From positions 283,501 through 347,500 of the forward strand of contig NZ_CP102589.1 in NCBI RefSeq assembly GCF_032818155.1: a stretch of 64,000 bases of DNA. Reading direction: 5' to 3'. Numbering within the stretch: position 1 is the first letter of the stretch; the number at the start of each line of letters is the position of its first letter. Shown one piece after another: positions 34,990 through 46,774 of this stretch. This stretch comes from Niallia taxi (GTDB lineage: Bacteria > Bacillota > Bacilli > Bacillales > Cytobacillaceae). Position numbers and translations under genes: made by a program. The notes under the pieces were generated by a model, which was not told the DNA's origin, ran no database searches, and saw only the letters and a list, made by a program, of their open reading frames with translations.

Positions 34990-35412
34990 TTATTTTTTTG
35001 CTGGTTTTGGTCTTTTCGTACCGTATTTAGAACGACCTTGCATACGACCGTTAACACCAGCTGTGTCAAGAGCACCACGTACGATATGGTAACGTACCCC
35101 TGGTAAGTCTTTTACACGTCCTCCACGGATAAGTACAACGCTATGTTCTTGTAGGTTGTGTCCTATTCCTGGAATGTAAGCTGTAACCTCGATACCGTTA
35201 GTCAAACGCACACGAGCATATTTACGTAACGCTGAGTTTGGTTTCTTCGGTGTCATTGTACCAACACGAGTACATACCCCGCGTTTTTGAGGTGAAGATA
35301 CATCAGTTTGTGATTTTTTGAAGCTGTTATAACCTTTGTTTAACGCAGGAGACTTCGACTTCTCTTGAGCAGATTGACGAGGCTTGCGTACTAATTGGTT
35401 AATAGTTGGCAT
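34990..35412 (-). CDS. rpsL: 30S ribosomal protein S12
   Basis: 140 residues, starting [20 protein letters not shown]. It contains [22 protein letters not shown] and [28 protein letters not shown]. The lysines altered in streptomycin-resistant strains are in the sensitive form. S12 monitors codon-anticodon pairing. It heads rpsL-rpsG-fusA-tuf; GGGAGG precedes the ATG. Confidence 0.98.
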   Translation of the reverse strand: MPTINQLVRKPRQSAQEKSKSPALNKGYNSFKKSQTDVSSPQKRGVCTRVGTMTPKKPNSALRKYARVRLTNGIEVTAYIPGIGHNLQEHSVVLIRGGRVKDLPGVRYHIVRGALDTAGVNGRMQGRSKYGTKRPKPAKK

Positions 35413-35515
35413 TTAATTTTCCTCCCTTCCATTTATGTTTGAAGTCCACACATCCAGGTGGTTCATATTAGGGCAAAAACAAAGTCTTCATGGTTAAGTT
35501 CCATAAAAACAGTTT

Positions 35516-35764
35516 TTAAATATTTATCGCAACAGTCGTCGCGCCTACTTCTATTCCACATGACTTGCCGAGCTTTATCATGGAGTCTACGAGTATGACA
35601 GGTACATTTGCTTCTTTGGCAGCTTCCACTACCTTTCCAATTAAAATCGGATCAGCATCTTCTGCTACAATCACTTCCACAACTTTCCCAGTCTTTAACG
35701 CTTTTACCGTTTGCTTTGTTCCTACTACTATTTTTTTGGCCTGTGATACTTTTTCATAAGACAT
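35516..35764 (-). CDS. rplGB: L7Ae-family K-turn-binding ribosomal protein
   Basis: 82 residues, starting [20 protein letters not shown]. It has the L7Ae/YbxF motif [21 protein letters not shown] and ends GATTVAINI. Bacillus YbxF binds K-turn RNA such as riboswitches and rRNA. The ATG at 35764 follows GGAGG; an extension to 35881 would add a non-conserved 39 residues. It lies between rpoC and rpsL as in Bacillus subtilis. A stem (35887-35917) without a T tract lies between it and rpoC. Confidence 0.93.
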   Translation of the reverse strand: MSYEKVSQAKKIVVGTKQTVKALKTGKVVEVIVAEDADPILIGKVVEAAKEANVPVILVDSMIKLGKSCGIEVGATTVAINI

Positions 35765-35953
35765 AAAATGATATCCTCCAAAGCAACAGGTGAATAGGAG
35801 CACCTTTGATATAGTATCATCTATGAAAATAGATGTCAATTCTTTTCCCAAAAAAATTATAGGTTTATTACAATATACCAAGAGCAGTGCTAAAAACTAT
35901 GGTTATGTCTTTAGCACATGCTTATTGGTATCATATTAATTTATCTCATTAAA

Positions 35954-38900
35954 TTATTCTACTGAAACGGATTCTTCTGTTGTTTCAGCCACTGTAATTG
36001 GCTCTGCATTGCGGTATCTTGGCATACCTGTTCCAGCTGGAACTAGTTTACCAATGATAACATTTTCTTTCAGTCCAAGCAGTTCATCACGTTTACCTTT
36101 AATAGCAGCATCTGTAAGAACTCTTGTAGTTTCTTGGAATGAAGCTGCAGATAGGAATGAATCAGTTTCAAGAGATGCTTTTGTTATACCTAACAATACT
36201 GGTCTTCCAGTTGCAGGCAATTTGCCTTCTCTTAAAGCTTTCGCATTTGCATCAGTAAATTGGTGGATATCTAGTAGTGTTCCTGGTAGTACTTCTGTTT
36301 CACCAGCATCAACTACACGCACTTTTCGAAGCATTTGGCGCACCATTACTTCAACGTGTTTATCCCCGATTTCAACACCCTGCATACGATAAACCTTTTG
36401 CACTTCACGAAGAAGATATTCCTGTACAGCAGTAACGTTCTTCACTTTGATCAATTCTTTTGGATCTATTGAACCCTCAGTCAATTCTTGCCCTTGTTCT
36501 ACTACATCATCTATCTTAACTTTAAGTCTAGCAGTATAAGGCGCTGTGTAAGTTCTTGTTTCAAGTTCTCCTTGAACCACGATTTCATGCTGACGGTCTC
36601 TTCCTTCGTTGATTCCGACAACAACCCCTGCCATCTCTGTAATTACAGCCTGACCTTTTGGGTTACGTGCTTCAAAAATTTCCTGAATACGAGGTAGACC
36701 CTGTGTGATATCGTCTCCAGCAACCCCACCTGTATGGAAAGTACGCATCGTTAACTGTGTTCCTGGCTCACCGATAGATTGGGCAGCGATAATACCAACT
36801 GCTTCACCAACTTCAACTTCTTGACCAGTTGCAAGGTTACGTCCGTAACATTTTTTACATACACCATGGCGAGTGTTACATGTAAACGCAGAACGAATCC
36901 ACACTTCTTTAATGTCAGCTTCTACGATTTCAACAGCAAGATCTTCTGTAATAAGTTCGTTTTCTGCCACAATAACTGCTTTTGTTTCTGGGTGTTTAAT
37001 TGCTCTTCTTGCATAACGTCCAATTAAACGCTCATCCAATGGCTCAATAATTTCTGTGCCTTCTTTAAGAGCTGCAACAAGCAATCCTCTGTCAGTTCCA
37101 CAGTCATCATCACGTACAATGACATCCTGAGCAACGTCAACAAGACGGCGAGTCAAGTAACCCGAATCGGCTGTTTTTAGTGCTGTATCGGCAAGACCTT
37201 TACGAGCACCATGTGTAGAGATGAAGTATTCCAATACTGTTAATCCCTCACGGAAACTTGAGATGATAGGTAACTCGATGATTCTACCAGCCGGGTTGGC
37301 CATCAATCCGCGCATACCTGCAAGCTGTGTAAAGTTAGATGCGTTACCACGGGCACCGGAATCACTCATCATGAAGATTGGGTTTCGTATATCCAATGAC
37401 TTCATTAGTTTCGCTTGGATGACATCCTTAGCAGCACTCCAGATAGAGATTACTCTGTCATAACGCTCTTCTTCTGTGATTAGACCACGTCTGAATTGCT
37501 TCATAACATTATCTACTTTACCTTGTGCTTCATCAATAATTTCTTGTTTTTCTCCAAGAACCACGATATCCGCAACACCAACAGTAATACCTGCTTTTGT
37601 TGAGTGTCTAAAGCCAAGATCCTTCATTCTATCAAGCATCTTAGAAGTTTCAGTGATTTTGAATCGCTTGAACACTTCAGCGATGATATTTCCAAGTATT
37701 TTCTTCTTGAATGGCTCAATGATTGGCATAGCTTGAATAGCTGCACGTACATCTGTACCTTGCTCCACAAAGAATCTTTCTGGAGTTTTTTCTTCAAGAT
37801 TAGATTTTGTTGGTTCGTTAATGTACGGGAAAGATTCAGGAAGAATTTCGTTGAATACTAATTTCCCTACAGTTGTCAAAAGAAGCTGGCTGTTTTGTTC
37901 TTCTGTGAATGTTTGGTTATTCAAAGAACTTGCACGCACAGCAACACGAGTATGCAAATGAACATAACCATTTTGGTATGCCAATAATGCCTCACTCGTA
38001 TCATTGAAGATCATACCTTCACCAACAGAGTCTTCTCTTTCAAGTGTCAAGTAGTAGTTACCAAGAACCATATCCTGTGACGGCGTAACAACTGGTTTTC
38101 CATCCTTAGGGTTCAAGATGTTCTGAGCAGCAAGCATTAGCAATCTAGCCTCAGCTTGTGCTTCGGAAGACAATGGAACATGGACAGCCATTTGGTCACC
38201 ATCGAAGTCAGCGTTATAAGCTGTACAAACAAGTGGATGCAAACGGATAGCGCGACCTTCTACTAGTGTTGGTTCAAACGCTTGGATACCTAGTCTGTGC
38301 AAAGTCGGTGCACGGTTAAGCAATACTGGATGCTCTCTGATAACTTCTTCTAAGACATCCCATACTTCTGGTTGAACTCTTTCAATTTTGCGCTTAGCAG
38401 ATTTAATGTTATGCGCCAAACCTTTTTCAACCAATTCCTTCATAACGAAAGGCTTAAATAGCTCTAACGCCATTTCTCTTGGAAGTCCACATTGATACAT
38501 TTTCAAGTTTGGTCCAACTACGATAACTGAACGACCTGAGTAGTCAACACGTTTACCAAGCAAGTTTTGACGGAAACGACCTTGTTTCCCTTTAAGCATG
38601 TGAGAAAGTGATTTAAGCGGTCTGTTCCCTGGACCTGTAACAGGACGGCCACGACGACCATTGTCGATAAGCGCATCTACTGCTTCTTGAAGCATACGCT
38701 TTTCGTTTTGCACAATGATACTTGGAGCACCTAAATCCAATAGTCTTTTCAGACGATTGTTACGGTTAATTACACGACGGTATAGGTCATTTAGATCTGA
38801 TGTTGCAAAACGTCCACCATCCAATTGAACCATTGGTCGTAATTCTGGAGGAATGACAGGAAGAACATCTAAAATCATCCATGAAGGCTCATTACCTGAA

Positions 38901-39553
38901 CCACGGAATGCTTCAAGAACTTCCAATCTTTTAATTGCACGAGTACGGCGTTGACCTTGTGCTGTTTTCAATTCTTCTTTTAAACCTTCTACATCTTTGT
39001 TTAAATCGATGTCAGAAAGAAGCTTTTTGATAGCTTCAGCACCCATGGATGCTTGGAACTTAACACCATACTTATCTCGGTATGCACGGTACTCTTTCTC
39101 TGAAAGAAGCTGTTTCTTTTCAAGTGCAGTATCACCTGAATCAGTTACTACATATGAAGCAAAGTAAATAACTTCTTCTAAAGCACGTGGTGACATATCT
39201 AAAACAAGACCCATGCGGCTCGGAATTCCTTTGAAGTACCATATGTGAGATACAGGAGCTGCTAATTCGATATGACCCATACGTTCACGACGCACTTTTG
39301 CACGAGTTACTTCTACTCCGCAGCGGTCACAAACTACACCTTTATATCTTACACGCTTGTATTTCCCACAATGACATTCCCAGTCTTTTGTAGGACCAAA
39401 AATACGCTCACAGAATAAGCCGTCTTTTTCTGGTTTTAAAGTTCTATAGTTAATTGTTTCAGGTTTTTTTACCTCACCAAATGACCATGAACGGATTTTA
39501 TCTGGTGAAGCTAAACCGATTTTCATGAATTCAAAATTATTTACATCCAACAA
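35954..39553 (-). CDS. rpoC: DNA-directed RNA polymerase subunit beta'
   Basis: 1199 residues, the Bacillus subtilis length. Zinc site 1 (CHCGKY and CDRC) is near residues 60-80. The catalytic Mg motif is [13 protein letters not shown], with trigger loop [20 protein letters not shown] and zinc site 2 ([15 protein letters not shown]). The start is the TTG at 39553 (M-LDVNNF), eight bases after GGGAGG. In-frame starts further upstream up to 39598 are not conserved. It follows rpoB by 120 bases, a gap that holds a strong hairpin. Confidence 0.98.
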   Translation of the reverse strand: MLDVNNFEFMKIGLASPDKIRSWSFGEVKKPETINYRTLKPEKDGLFCERIFGPTKDWECHCGKYKRVRYKGVVCDRCGVEVTRAKVRRERMGHIELAAPVSHIWYFKGIPSRMGLVLDMSPRALEEVIYFASYVVTDSGDTALEKKQLLSEKEYRAYRDKYGVKFQASMGAEAIKKLLSDIDLNKDVEGLKEELKTAQGQRRTRAIKRLEVLEAFRGSGNEPSWMILDVLPVIPPELRPMVQLDGGRFATSDLNDLYRRVINRNNRLKRLLDLGAPSIIVQNEKRMLQEAVDALIDNGRRGRPVTGPGNRPLKSLSHMLKGKQGRFRQNLLGKRVDYSGRSVIVVGPNLKMYQCGLPREMALELFKPFVMKELVEKGLAHNIKSAKRKIERVQPEVWDVLEEVIREHPVLLNRAPTLHRLGIQAFEPTLVEGRAIRLHPLVCTAYNADFDGDQMAVHVPLSSEAQAEARLLMLAAQNILNPKDGKPVVTPSQDMVLGNYYLTLEREDSVGEGMIFNDTSEALLAYQNGYVHLHTRVAVRASSLNNQTFTEEQNSQLLLTTVGKLVFNEILPESFPYINEPTKSNLEEKTPERFFVEQGTDVRAAIQAMPIIEPFKKKILGNIIAEVFKRFKITETSKMLDRMKDLGFRHSTKAGITVGVADIVVLGEKQEIIDEAQGKVDNVMKQFRRGLITEEERYDRVISIWSAAKDVIQAKLMKSLDIRNPIFMMSDSGARGNASNFTQLAGMRGLMANPAGRIIELPIISSFREGLTVLEYFISTHGARKGLADTALKTADSGYLTRRLVDVAQDVIVRDDDCGTDRGLLVAALKEGTEIIEPLDERLIGRYARRAIKHPETKAVIVAENELITEDLAVEIVEADIKEVWIRSAFTCNTRHGVCKKCYGRNLATGQEVEVGEAVGIIAAQSIGEPGTQLTMRTFHTGGVAGDDITQGLPRIQEIFEARNPKGQAVITEMAGVVVGINEGRDRQHEIVVQGELETRTYTAPYTARLKVKIDDVVEQGQELTEGSIDPKELIKVKNVTAVQEYLLREVQKVYRMQGVEIGDKHVEVMVRQMLRKVRVVDAGETEVLPGTLLDIHQFTDANAKALREGKLPATGRPVLLGITKASLETDSFLSAASFQETTRVLTDAAIKGKRDELLGLKENVIIGKLVPAGTGMPRYRNAEPITVAETTEESVSVE

Positions 39554-39620
39554 GGGTCCTACCTCCCTTTTGATCTTCAGGCTAAGCCCTACATACATTT
39601 GCTAAAAAAAGTCTAATCTA

Positions 39621-39656
39621 GGAAGGCTGACCCTTTTTCACTAGTGTCAGCCTTCC
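39621..39656 (-). other. perfect hairpin in the rpoB-rpoC gap
   Basis: On the minus strand GGAAGGCTGAC (39646-39656) pairs perfectly over 11 bases with GTCAGCCTTCC (39621-39631) around a 14-base loop. A short T run appears only about 11 bases later, so it is not a canonical terminator. It could be an RNase processing site or a partial terminator between beta and beta'. Confidence 0.75.
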
Positions 39657-39673
39657 TCCAAAATTACGTCAAG

Positions 39674-42600
39674 TTACTCTTGCATGCCTACTTTTTCTGA
39701 TGCAGGCTCTTGTGCATCTGGTGCTATAGTTAGAGATTCAGCTTGTTGAATATCATCATCATCTTCTGTATCTCGCATTTCTATTTCTTCTTCTGTGCTA
39801 GAAAGGATTTTAACATCCAATCCTAAGCTTTGAAGCTCCTTCATCAATACGCGGAATGATTCTGGAACACCTGGTTCTGGTACATTTTCACCTTTAACAA
39901 TTGCTTCATACGTCTTCACACGACCAACAACGTCATCTGATTTAACAGTAAGAATCTCTTGTAAAGTATAAGCTGCACCATAAGCCTCAAGTGCCCAAAC
40001 CTCCATCTCACCGAAACGCTGTCCACCAAATTGAGCTTTACCACCCAATGGCTGCTGCGTAACAAGAGAGTAAGGACCAGTTGATCTAGCGTGAAGCTTA
40101 TCATCAACCATGTGAGCAAGTTTAATCATGTACATGACACCAACAGATACCCTGTTATCAAATGGTTCGCCTGAACGTCCATCATAAAGTACTGTTTTAG
40201 CATCTTGTGCCATTCCAGCTTCTCTAATTGTTTCCCAAACATCTTCCTCGCGTGCACCATCAAATACTGGAGAAGCCACATGGATATTCAGGCTTCTTGC
40301 AGCCATACCCAAGTGAAGTTCAAGCACCTGTCCGATGTTCATACGAGAAGGAACGCCTAGTGGGTTTAACATGATATCAACAGGTGTACCATCAGGAAGG
40401 TAAGGCATATCTTCTTCAGGTAATATGCGGGAGATAACCCCTTTATTACCGTGGCGTCCTGCCATTTTATCGCCTTCATGAATTTTACGTTTTTGTACAA
40501 TATAAACACGAACAAGCTGGTTTACACCTGGTGGAAGTTCATCGCCGTCTTCACGGTTAAACACTTTAACGTCGTGGACAATTCCGCCGCCGCCATGTGG
40601 TACACGAAGACTTGTGTCACGTACTTCACGTGCTTTTTCACCAAAGATTGCATGAAGCAGACGCTCTTCTGCTGTAAGCTCTGTTACCCCTTTAGGAGTT
40701 ACTTTACCAACAAGAAGATCTCCATCCTTAACTTCAGCACCTACACGGATAATACCACGGTCATCCAAGTTGCGAAGGGCATCTTCACCAACGTTTGGAA
40801 TGTCACGTGTAATTTCTTCAGGTCCTAGCTTTGTATCACGAGACTCAGATTCATATTCCTCAATATGGATGGAAGTATAAACATCGTCTTTAACTAATCG
40901 TTCACTCATGATGATGGCATCCTCATAGTTGTAGCCATCCCAAGTCATGAAGGCAACAAGGACGTTTCTTCCTAGAGCTAATTCTCCCAATTCCATAGAA
41001 GGTCCATCAGCAAGGATTTCGCCCTTAGTCACTCTATTCCCAACAGCCACGATAGGTCTTTGGTTGTAGCATGTTCCTTGGTTAGAACGAATGAACTTAA
41101 GCATTTTATATTTATCTAAATTGCCTTTTACTTCTTGGCCGTCAATAACAGTAATTCTTCTTACCCAAACTTCACGCGCTTCTACATGTTCAACAATACC
41201 TTCGTGCTTACAAATAACAGCTGCACCTGAGTCTTTACCTGATACATATTCCATACCAGTACCAACTCTTGGAGCTTCTGGCTGCATCAAAGGTACAGCT
41301 TGACGTTGCATGTTCGCTCCCATTAGGGCACGGTTCGAGTCATCGTTTTCTAAGAACGGAATACATGCTGTCGCAGCGGACACAACTTGCTTTGGAGATA
41401 CATCCATATAGTCAATGCGATCGCGCTTAACAACAGTGTTTTCCCCTCTGAAACGTGACACTACTTCTTCATCAAGGAATGACCCGTCATCACCAAGACG
41501 AGAGTTCGCCTGTGCAACAACATAGTTGTCTTCCTCATCAGCAGTCAAGTAATCGATATGATTCGTTACTTGGCCTGTTTCTGCATCAACACGTCTGTAA
41601 GGTGTTTCAATGAAACCAAAACGGTTCACTTTAGCAAATGAAGACAAGGAGTTAATCAAACCAATGTTTGGTCCCTCTGGAGTTTCGATTGGACACATAC
41701 GTCCATAGTGAGAATAATGAACGTCACGCACTTCAAATCCAGCACGTTCACGAGTCAAACCACCAGGTCCTAATGCAGACAAACGACGTTTGTGTGTCAA
41801 TTCAGCAAGTGGATTTGTTTGGTCCATGAACTGAGAAAGCTGTGAGCTTCCGAAGAACTCTTTAATGGATGCAATAACAGGTCTGATGTTAATCAGTTGC
41901 TGTGGAGTGATCGTGTTTGTATCCTGGATGGACATTCTTTCACGCACTACACGCTCCATTCTTGATAAACCAATGCGGAATTGGTTTTGAAGCAATTCAC
42001 CAACAGAACGAAGACGTCTGTTACCTAAATGGTCAATATCATCTGTAAGACCTACACCGTGAAGCAAGTTAAAGAAATAACTGATTGAAGAAATAATATC
42101 TGCAGGAGAGATGTTTTTAACAGCTTCCTCCACATATGCATTACTTATAACATTAATTTCTTTTTCTCCATCATCAATAGGTGCATAGATTTTAACCGAT
42201 TGAACTGTTACATCATCTTCTAAAACGCCAGCATAAGGGCTAAGTGTCTTGAAGCCGATGTTGTTTTCCAAATTAGGAATAATACGGTCCAATGCACGGC
42301 GATCTAAAAGTGTACCCTTCTCAGCAATAATTTCACCAGTTTCAGGGTCTACAAGCGTTTCTGCTAGACGTTGACCGAACAATCTATTTTTTATATGAAG
42401 CTTTTTGTTAATTTTATATCTACCTACGTTTGCTAAGTCATATCTTTTAGGATCAAAGAATCTTGATACTAATAGACTTTTAGCATTTTCAACAGTAGGT
42501 GGCTCACCAGGACGTAATCGCTCATAGATTTCTAATAGAGCTTTTTCCGTACCTTCAGTATTGTCTTTTTCTAAAGTATTTCTCAAGTATTCATTGTCAC

Positions 42601-43234
42601 CGATTAAATCAAGAATTTCTTGATCGGATCCAAATCCTAACGCACGCAATAATACAGTAATCGGAAGTTTCCGTGTACGGTCAATACGTACATATACAAC
42701 ATCCTTTGCATCCGTTTCATACTCAAGCCAAGCACCACGGTTTGGAATTACAGTAGCTGTAAAACCTTTTTTACCGTTCTTATCTAATTTACCATTATAA
42801 TAAACACTCGGAGAACGCACTAACTGCGAAACGATAACACGCTCTGCGCCGTTAATTACGAACGTACCAGTCTCTGTCATAAGTGGGAAATCACCCATGA
42901 ACACATCTTGGTCCTTTACTTCCCCTGTTTCTTTGTTAACAAGACGCACCTTTACACGCAATGGCGCGGAATATGTAACATCTCGCTCTTTTGATTCCTC
43001 GACAGAGTACTTTGGTTCACCTAAGCTATAGTCGATAAAATCTAATGATAAGTTGCCAGTAAAATCTTCAATTGGTGAAATATCTTGGAACATTTCACGC
43101 AATCCCTCATCTAGAAACCATTGATAGGAAGAGGTTTGGATTTCTATTAGATTTGGTAATTCTAAAACTTCACTAATTCGTGCGTAGCTTCTGCGCTGGC
43201 GGTGTCGTCCATACTGAACAAGTTGACCTGTCAA
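39674..43234 (-). CDS. rpoB: DNA-directed RNA polymerase subunit beta
   Basis: 1186 residues. Landmarks are [20 protein letters not shown], the rifampicin region [17 protein letters not shown] and [13 protein letters not shown] (about residues 460-490, all in the sensitive form), [29 protein letters not shown] and [19 protein letters not shown]. The TTG at 43234 gives the family start and lies after GAGGGG; the GTG at 43243 overlaps that site. The C-terminal tail is acidic, as in Bacillus. The 245-base gap upstream has no gene and no promoter that I can define. Confidence 0.98.
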   Translation of the reverse strand: MTGQLVQYGRHRQRRSYARISEVLELPNLIEIQTSSYQWFLDEGLREMFQDISPIEDFTGNLSLDFIDYSLGEPKYSVEESKERDVTYSAPLRVKVRLVNKETGEVKDQDVFMGDFPLMTETGTFVINGAERVIVSQLVRSPSVYYNGKLDKNGKKGFTATVIPNRGAWLEYETDAKDVVYVRIDRTRKLPITVLLRALGFGSDQEILDLIGDNEYLRNTLEKDNTEGTEKALLEIYERLRPGEPPTVENAKSLLVSRFFDPKRYDLANVGRYKINKKLHIKNRLFGQRLAETLVDPETGEIIAEKGTLLDRRALDRIIPNLENNIGFKTLSPYAGVLEDDVTVQSVKIYAPIDDGEKEINVISNAYVEEAVKNISPADIISSISYFFNLLHGVGLTDDIDHLGNRRLRSVGELLQNQFRIGLSRMERVVRERMSIQDTNTITPQQLINIRPVIASIKEFFGSSQLSQFMDQTNPLAELTHKRRLSALGPGGLTRERAGFEVRDVHYSHYGRMCPIETPEGPNIGLINSLSSFAKVNRFGFIETPYRRVDAETGQVTNHIDYLTADEEDNYVVAQANSRLGDDGSFLDEEVVSRFRGENTVVKRDRIDYMDVSPKQVVSAATACIPFLENDDSNRALMGANMQRQAVPLMQPEAPRVGTGMEYVSGKDSGAAVICKHEGIVEHVEAREVWVRRITVIDGQEVKGNLDKYKMLKFIRSNQGTCYNQRPIVAVGNRVTKGEILADGPSMELGELALGRNVLVAFMTWDGYNYEDAIIMSERLVKDDVYTSIHIEEYESESRDTKLGPEEITRDIPNVGEDALRNLDDRGIIRVGAEVKDGDLLVGKVTPKGVTELTAEERLLHAIFGEKAREVRDTSLRVPHGGGGIVHDVKVFNREDGDELPPGVNQLVRVYIVQKRKIHEGDKMAGRHGNKGVISRILPEEDMPYLPDGTPVDIMLNPLGVPSRMNIGQVLELHLGMAARSLNIHVASPVFDGAREEDVWETIREAGMAQDAKTVLYDGRSGEPFDNRVSVGVMYMIKLAHMVDDKLHARSTGPYSLVTQQPLGGKAQFGGQRFGEMEVWALEAYGAAYTLQEILTVKSDDVVGRVKTYEAIVKGENVPEPGVPESFRVLMKELQSLGLDVKILSSTEEEIEMRDTEDDDDIQQAESLTIAPDAQEPASEKVGMQE

Positions 43235-43479
43235 CTGATTCACCCCTCAAATCAAACGTTATAGTACATCTATTAACATCTTATAAGCAGCATATAACGC
43301 TATTTATAAGACAAAAAGAAAAAGGGTTTTCAAAACAAAAAACCGCATTTTTCATATTTCTAGTATTATTTTGTTAGCTTTTCCGAAATCCACCATATTT
43401 ATACAATAAATAAATAAAAATAATGGATAAAAGAAAAATAATATATTGGCATTATACAATGCTATCACAACGATTCGGA

Positions 43480-44085
43480 CTAGTCAATCCTTTTTGCTTT
43501 TATAATAAAATATCCTTTTTGCTTTTCTACAACTTCCACTTCTTGAAACAATTGCTCTAGCTTCTCTAGAGCAGAAGGTGCACCTTGCTTTTTCTGAATT
43601 ACAACCCACAACTCTCCATTATGGATAAGATGCTCAAAACTTTGCTCAAAAATATCATGGACTACCTTTTTTCCTGCACGAATTGGCGGGTTTGTTAAGA
43701 TAGCAGCAAATTTATTCCCTTTTACCTGCAACAACCTGTCACTTTCATAAATTAAAACATTATCAATATGGTTGATTTCCGCATTTTCTTGCGCAAGATT
43801 CAATGCTCTTTCATTCACATCAACCATGTGTATAGTTCTGCCCTTCCCCTCTTTTGCTACAGAAAGTCCAATCGGTCCATATCCGCAGCCGACATCAAGT
43901 ATGTCGCCATCCACTTCCGGATATGAAAATGCTTCTATTAATACACGCGAACCGAAGTCGACTTCTTTTTTCGAAAAAACACCGTTATCTGTTTTAAAGC
44001 GAAACCTGTTTCCTTTCAGGGTGAAATCCCAATGATTTGGATCACTGCTAACATTTTGGGAACGAGAGTAATAATGTTCAGTCAT
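43480..44085 (-). CDS. ybxB: class I SAM methyltransferase, YbxB/RsmC-like
   Basis: 201 residues. SAM-binding motif I is DILDVGCGYGPIGLSVAK, followed by VDVNERALNLAQENAEIN, and motif IV is LTNPPIRAGK (NPPI, typical of N6-adenine/N2-guanine RNA methyltransferases). It resembles the C-terminal half of RsmC (16S G1207), but without the N-terminal domain. The substrate in Bacillus is not known to me. It stands between rplL and rpoB as in Bacillus subtilis. Confidence 0.9.
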   Translation of the reverse strand: MTEHYYSRSQNVSSDPNHWDFTLKGNRFRFKTDNGVFSKKEVDFGSRVLIEAFSYPEVDGDILDVGCGYGPIGLSVAKEGKGRTIHMVDVNERALNLAQENAEINHIDNVLIYESDRLLQVKGNKFAAILTNPPIRAGKKVVHDIFEQSFEHLIHNGELWVVIQKKQGAPSALEKLEQLFQEVEVVEKQKGYFIIKAKRID

Positions 44086-44173
44086 ACTTGACCACCTCCA
44101 TGGAGAAATTTATAGAAGAATAATACCGAGGATATTGACAAAACTTATTTTAACAGGTGTTCATTTCAAGGTC

Positions 44174-44202
44174 AAAAAAGCCCGCCTATGCAGCGGGCTT
44201 TT
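44174..44202 (-). terminator. terminator after rplL
   Basis: On the minus strand AAAAGCCCGC and GCGGGCTTTT form a perfect ten-base stem (44176-44202) with a seven-base loop and a T6 tail. It lies 11 bases after the rplL stop codon and separates rplJ-rplL from ybxB-rpoB. Confidence 0.85.
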
Positions 44203-44213
44203 CCAAACTAACA

Positions 44214-44576
44214 TTACTTAACTTCAACGTTAGCTCCAACTTCTTCAAGTTTAGCTTTGATTTCTTCAGCTTCTTCTTTAGTAGCTCCTTCTTTAACTGC
44301 TTTAGGAGTGTTGTCAACAAGTTCTTTCGCTTCTTTAAGACCAAGGCCTGTGATTTCACGAACAACTTTGATAACTTTGATTTTTTGATCTCCAGCAGAT
44401 GCAAGAACAACATCAAATTCAGTTTGTTCAGCTGCAGCTTCTCCGCCAGCAGCACCAGCAACAGCAACAGGAGCTGCTGCAGTTACACCGAATTCTTCTT
44501 CAATAGCTTTAACTAGGTCGTTTAGTTCTAAAACAGTCATGTTTTTAACTGCTTCTAAGATTTGTTCTTTAGACAT
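44214..44576 (-). CDS. rplL: 50S ribosomal protein L7/L12
   Basis: 120 residues. The N-terminal dimerisation domain ([19 protein letters not shown]) is joined by an Ala-rich hinge ([19 protein letters not shown]) to the C-terminal factor-binding domain ([20 protein letters not shown]). Multiple copies form the stalk that recruits GTPase factors through L10. GGAGG precedes the ATG. Confidence 0.98.
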   Translation of the reverse strand: MSKEQILEAVKNMTVLELNDLVKAIEEEFGVTAAAPVAVAGAAGGEAAAEQTEFDVVLASAGDQKIKVIKVVREITGLGLKEAKELVDNTPKAVKEGATKEEAEEIKAKLEEVGANVEVK

Positions 44577-44637
44577 TATAAATTTCCTCCTTGTTTTGTA
44601 TGTGTTTTATTAGGATACTTGATAGTAGCGTAAAAGA

Positions 44638-45138
44638 TTACGCTCCTTGTTCTTCTTTTTGATCTGCAACTGCTTTTGTAGCAAGAGCCAAGTTGCGGAT
44701 TGGTGCTTGAAGCACGCTGAGAAGCATAGAAAGAAGTCCTTCGCGAGATGGTAGCTCAGCAAGAGCTTTAACATCTTCAACAGAAGCGATATTTCCTTCG
44801 ATTACACCCGCTTTAATTTCAAGCGCTTCGTGTTTCTTAGCAAAGTCATTAATGATTTTTGCTGGTGCAACTACATCTTCATTACTGAATGCAATAGCGT
44901 TAGGACCAGTCAAAGCATCATTAAGACCGCTTAGTTCAGCAACTTCAGCAGCGCGGCGTGTCATTGAGTTCTTGAAAACTTTGAATTCAACGCCAGCTTC
45001 ACGAAGTTGTTTACGAAGTTCAGTTACTTCAGAAACAGTAAGACCACGGTAGTCAACAACGATTGTTGATTTACTTGCTTTCAATTTATCTGCGATATCA
45101 GATACAATTTGCTGCTTTTGTTCGATAATGCTGCTCAT
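44638..45138 (-). CDS. rplJ: 50S ribosomal protein L10
   Basis: 166 residues, starting [19 protein letters not shown]. It has [34 protein letters not shown] and LTGPNAIAF, and C-terminal helices that bind L7/L12 dimers. The ATG at 45138 follows AGGAGGTG; an in-frame start at 45204 lies within the leader and is not conserved. Upstream is an L10 autoregulatory leader with an attenuator. Confidence 0.98.
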   Translation of the reverse strand: MSSIIEQKQQIVSDIADKLKASKSTIVVDYRGLTVSEVTELRKQLREAGVEFKVFKNSMTRRAAEVAELSGLNDALTGPNAIAFSNEDVVAPAKIINDFAKKHEALEIKAGVIEGNIASVEDVKALAELPSREGLLSMLLSVLQAPIRNLALATKAVADQKEEQGA

Positions 45139-45328
45139 CTTTACACCTCCTGTAGAATTACATTCATACCGGCAAATAAAATCCTCCATATCAGGAAAAG
45201 ACATGGAGGAATATACAATAGTCGTTTACACAACTGTTAAGTCTATCGTATTACCTCGGCAGGAAATTAAGCTTAATGCACCTGCTGTCTTTGGTATAAA
45301 TGTTTATATTTATTTTAACAACAAGATG
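45139..45328 (-). ncRNA. L10 leader RNA with transcription attenuator
   Basis: The rplJ leader on the minus strand contains AAAGACAGCAGGTGCATTAA and a following TCCTGCCGAGGTAATACGA, the conserved L10-L12 binding core of Firmicutes L10 leaders. Further on, CCTCCAT (45203-45209) and ATGGAGG (45183-45189) form a stem followed by ATTTTATTT (45174-45182), an attenuator. In this family L10(L12)4 binding favours termination. The pairings were made by eye. Confidence 0.75.
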
Positions 45329-45329
45329 A

Positions 45330-45358
45330 AGTATATGCTATTCATCTTATTTTGTCAA
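45330..45358 (-). promoter_or_regulatory. sigma-A promoter of rplJ-rplL
   Basis: Minus strand: -35 TTGACA at 45353-45358, a 17-base spacer, -10 TATACT at 45330-45335. It begins 14 bases before the stop codon of rplA ends, so rplJ-rplL can be transcribed apart from rplK-rplA. Confidence 0.8.
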
Positions 45359-45371
45359 ATGCCAATTTTTA

Positions 45372-46061
45372 TCAAACAGTAGAAGGATCTACTTTAACGC
45401 CAGGTCCCATTGTTGAAGTAACAGAAACGTTCTTCATGTAAGTTCCTTTAGCTGCTGCTGGCTTAACTTTTTGCATTGTATCAAAAATAGTTGTGAAGTT
45501 ATCAACTAGTTGAGCATCTTCGAAAGATACTTTACCGATTGGTACGTGGATGTTTCCAGCTTTATCAACACGGTATTCTACTTTACCAGCTTTAATTTCG
45601 TTAACTGCTTTTGTTACATCAAAAGTAACTGTTCCAGTTTTAGGGTTTGGCATTAAACCTTTAGGTCCTAATACGCGACCAAGTTTACCAACTTCACCCA
45701 TCATGTCTGGAGTAGCAACGATAACGTCAAAATCGAACCAACCTTGTTGGATTTTAGTGATATATTCAGCATCTCCAACAAAATCTGCACCTGCAGCTTC
45801 TGCTTCTTTAAGTTTTTCACCTTTAGCAAAAACTAACACGCGTTGAGTTTTACCAGTACCGTGTGGAAGAACAACTGCTCCACGGATTTGTTGGTCAGCT
45901 TTCTTAGGATCTACTCCTAGACGGAAAGCAACTTCAACTGATGCATCAAATTTTGTAGTGCTTGTTTTTTTAACTAGTTCAATTGCTTCTGCAACTGGGT
46001 AAGCTTTAGTACGATCAACTTGTTTGATAGCTTCTAAATACTTCTTACCTTTTTTAGCCAT
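45372..46061 (-). CDS. rplA: 50S ribosomal protein L1
   Basis: 229 residues. It contains [56 protein letters not shown] and [20 protein letters not shown]. It forms the mobile stalk that escorts tRNA from the E site. In Escherichia coli it represses rplK-rplA; a hairpin lies just upstream here. GGAGG precedes the ATG. Confidence 0.98.
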   Translation of the reverse strand: MAKKGKKYLEAIKQVDRTKAYPVAEAIELVKKTSTTKFDASVEVAFRLGVDPKKADQQIRGAVVLPHGTGKTQRVLVFAKGEKLKEAEAAGADFVGDAEYITKIQQGWFDFDVIVATPDMMGEVGKLGRVLGPKGLMPNPKTGTVTFDVTKAVNEIKAGKVEYRVDKAGNIHVPIGKVSFEDAQLVDNFTTIFDTMQKVKPAAAKGTYMKNVSVTSTMGPGVKVDPSTV

Positions 46062-46113
46062 AACATATTTCCTCCTTGAATTGTGGTTTTAGCGGAATTA
46101 CCTCCCACGAATA

Positions 46114-46148
46114 AAGGTTGCGACGCTAACAAAAGATGTCGCAACCTT
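46114..46148 (-). other. perfect hairpin in the rplK-rplA gap
   Basis: On the minus strand AAGGTTGCGAC (46138-46148) pairs perfectly over 11 bases with GTCGCAACCTT (46114-46124) around a 13-base loop. No strong T tract follows. It lies between rplK and rplA, where it might be an L1 target, a processing site or a weak terminator. Confidence 0.7.
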
Positions 46149-46175
46149 AATCAACAGAACCATATTGGATATGGT

Positions 46176-46601
46176 TTAGTCTTCAATAACAATACCCATG
46201 CTGCGGGCAGTACCTTCAACCATACGCATAGCTGCTTCAACGCTAGCTGCATTTAGATCAGGCATTTTTGTTTCAGCAATCTCGCGTACTTTATCACGCT
46301 TAACAGTTGCTACTTTATTACGGTTAGGTTCACCAGAACCAGACTCAATACCAGCTGCTTTTTTCAATAAAACTGCAGCAGGTGGAGTTTTTGTAATAAA
46401 TGTAAATGAACGGTCTTCAAAAACCGTAATCTCAACAGGAATGATTAAACCAGCTTGTTCAGCTGTACGAGCGTTAAACTCCTTACAGAATCCCATGATG
46501 TTAACACCTGCTTGACCTAATGCTGGTCCAACTGGTGGCGCCGGATTTGCTTTAGCTGCTGGAATTTGCAATTTAACAACCTTAATTACTTTTTTAGCCA
46601 C
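46176..46601 (-). CDS. rplK: 50S ribosomal protein L11
   Basis: 141 residues. It contains [35 protein letters not shown] and [14 protein letters not shown]. It binds the GTPase-associated centre of 23S rRNA and is needed for the RelA stringent signal. The start is the GTG at 46601, eight bases after GGAGG, matching the family N-terminus (V/M-AKKV). The upstream in-frame start at 46655 is not conserved. In 46602-46774 there is only a weak promoter candidate. Confidence 0.97.
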   Translation of the reverse strand: MAKKVIKVVKLQIPAAKANPAPPVGPALGQAGVNIMGFCKEFNARTAEQAGLIIPVEITVFEDRSFTFITKTPPAAVLLKKAAGIESGSGEPNRNKVATVKRDKVREIAETKMPDLNAASVEAAMRMVEGTARSMGIVIED

Positions 46602-46774
46602 GAGACACACCTCCTTAAAGTCCGTGATGTGGTAATAGGGGTTTTCCCCTCCCACTCAACACATATGATCTTTATATCATCATAAAGAATTCGACAATAT
46701 CTTGTCTCTTTATTTGAGACATACTGACCTTTGAAATATTAACACTTTTTCGTGCTCATTTCAAGTTTTTCAGA

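Noticed and set aside
35887..35917. A terminator between rpoC and rplGB
   Set aside because: The stem GTGCTAAA/TTTAGCAC is only eight bases, has a 15-base loop and no T tract; it is left as an unexplained hairpin.
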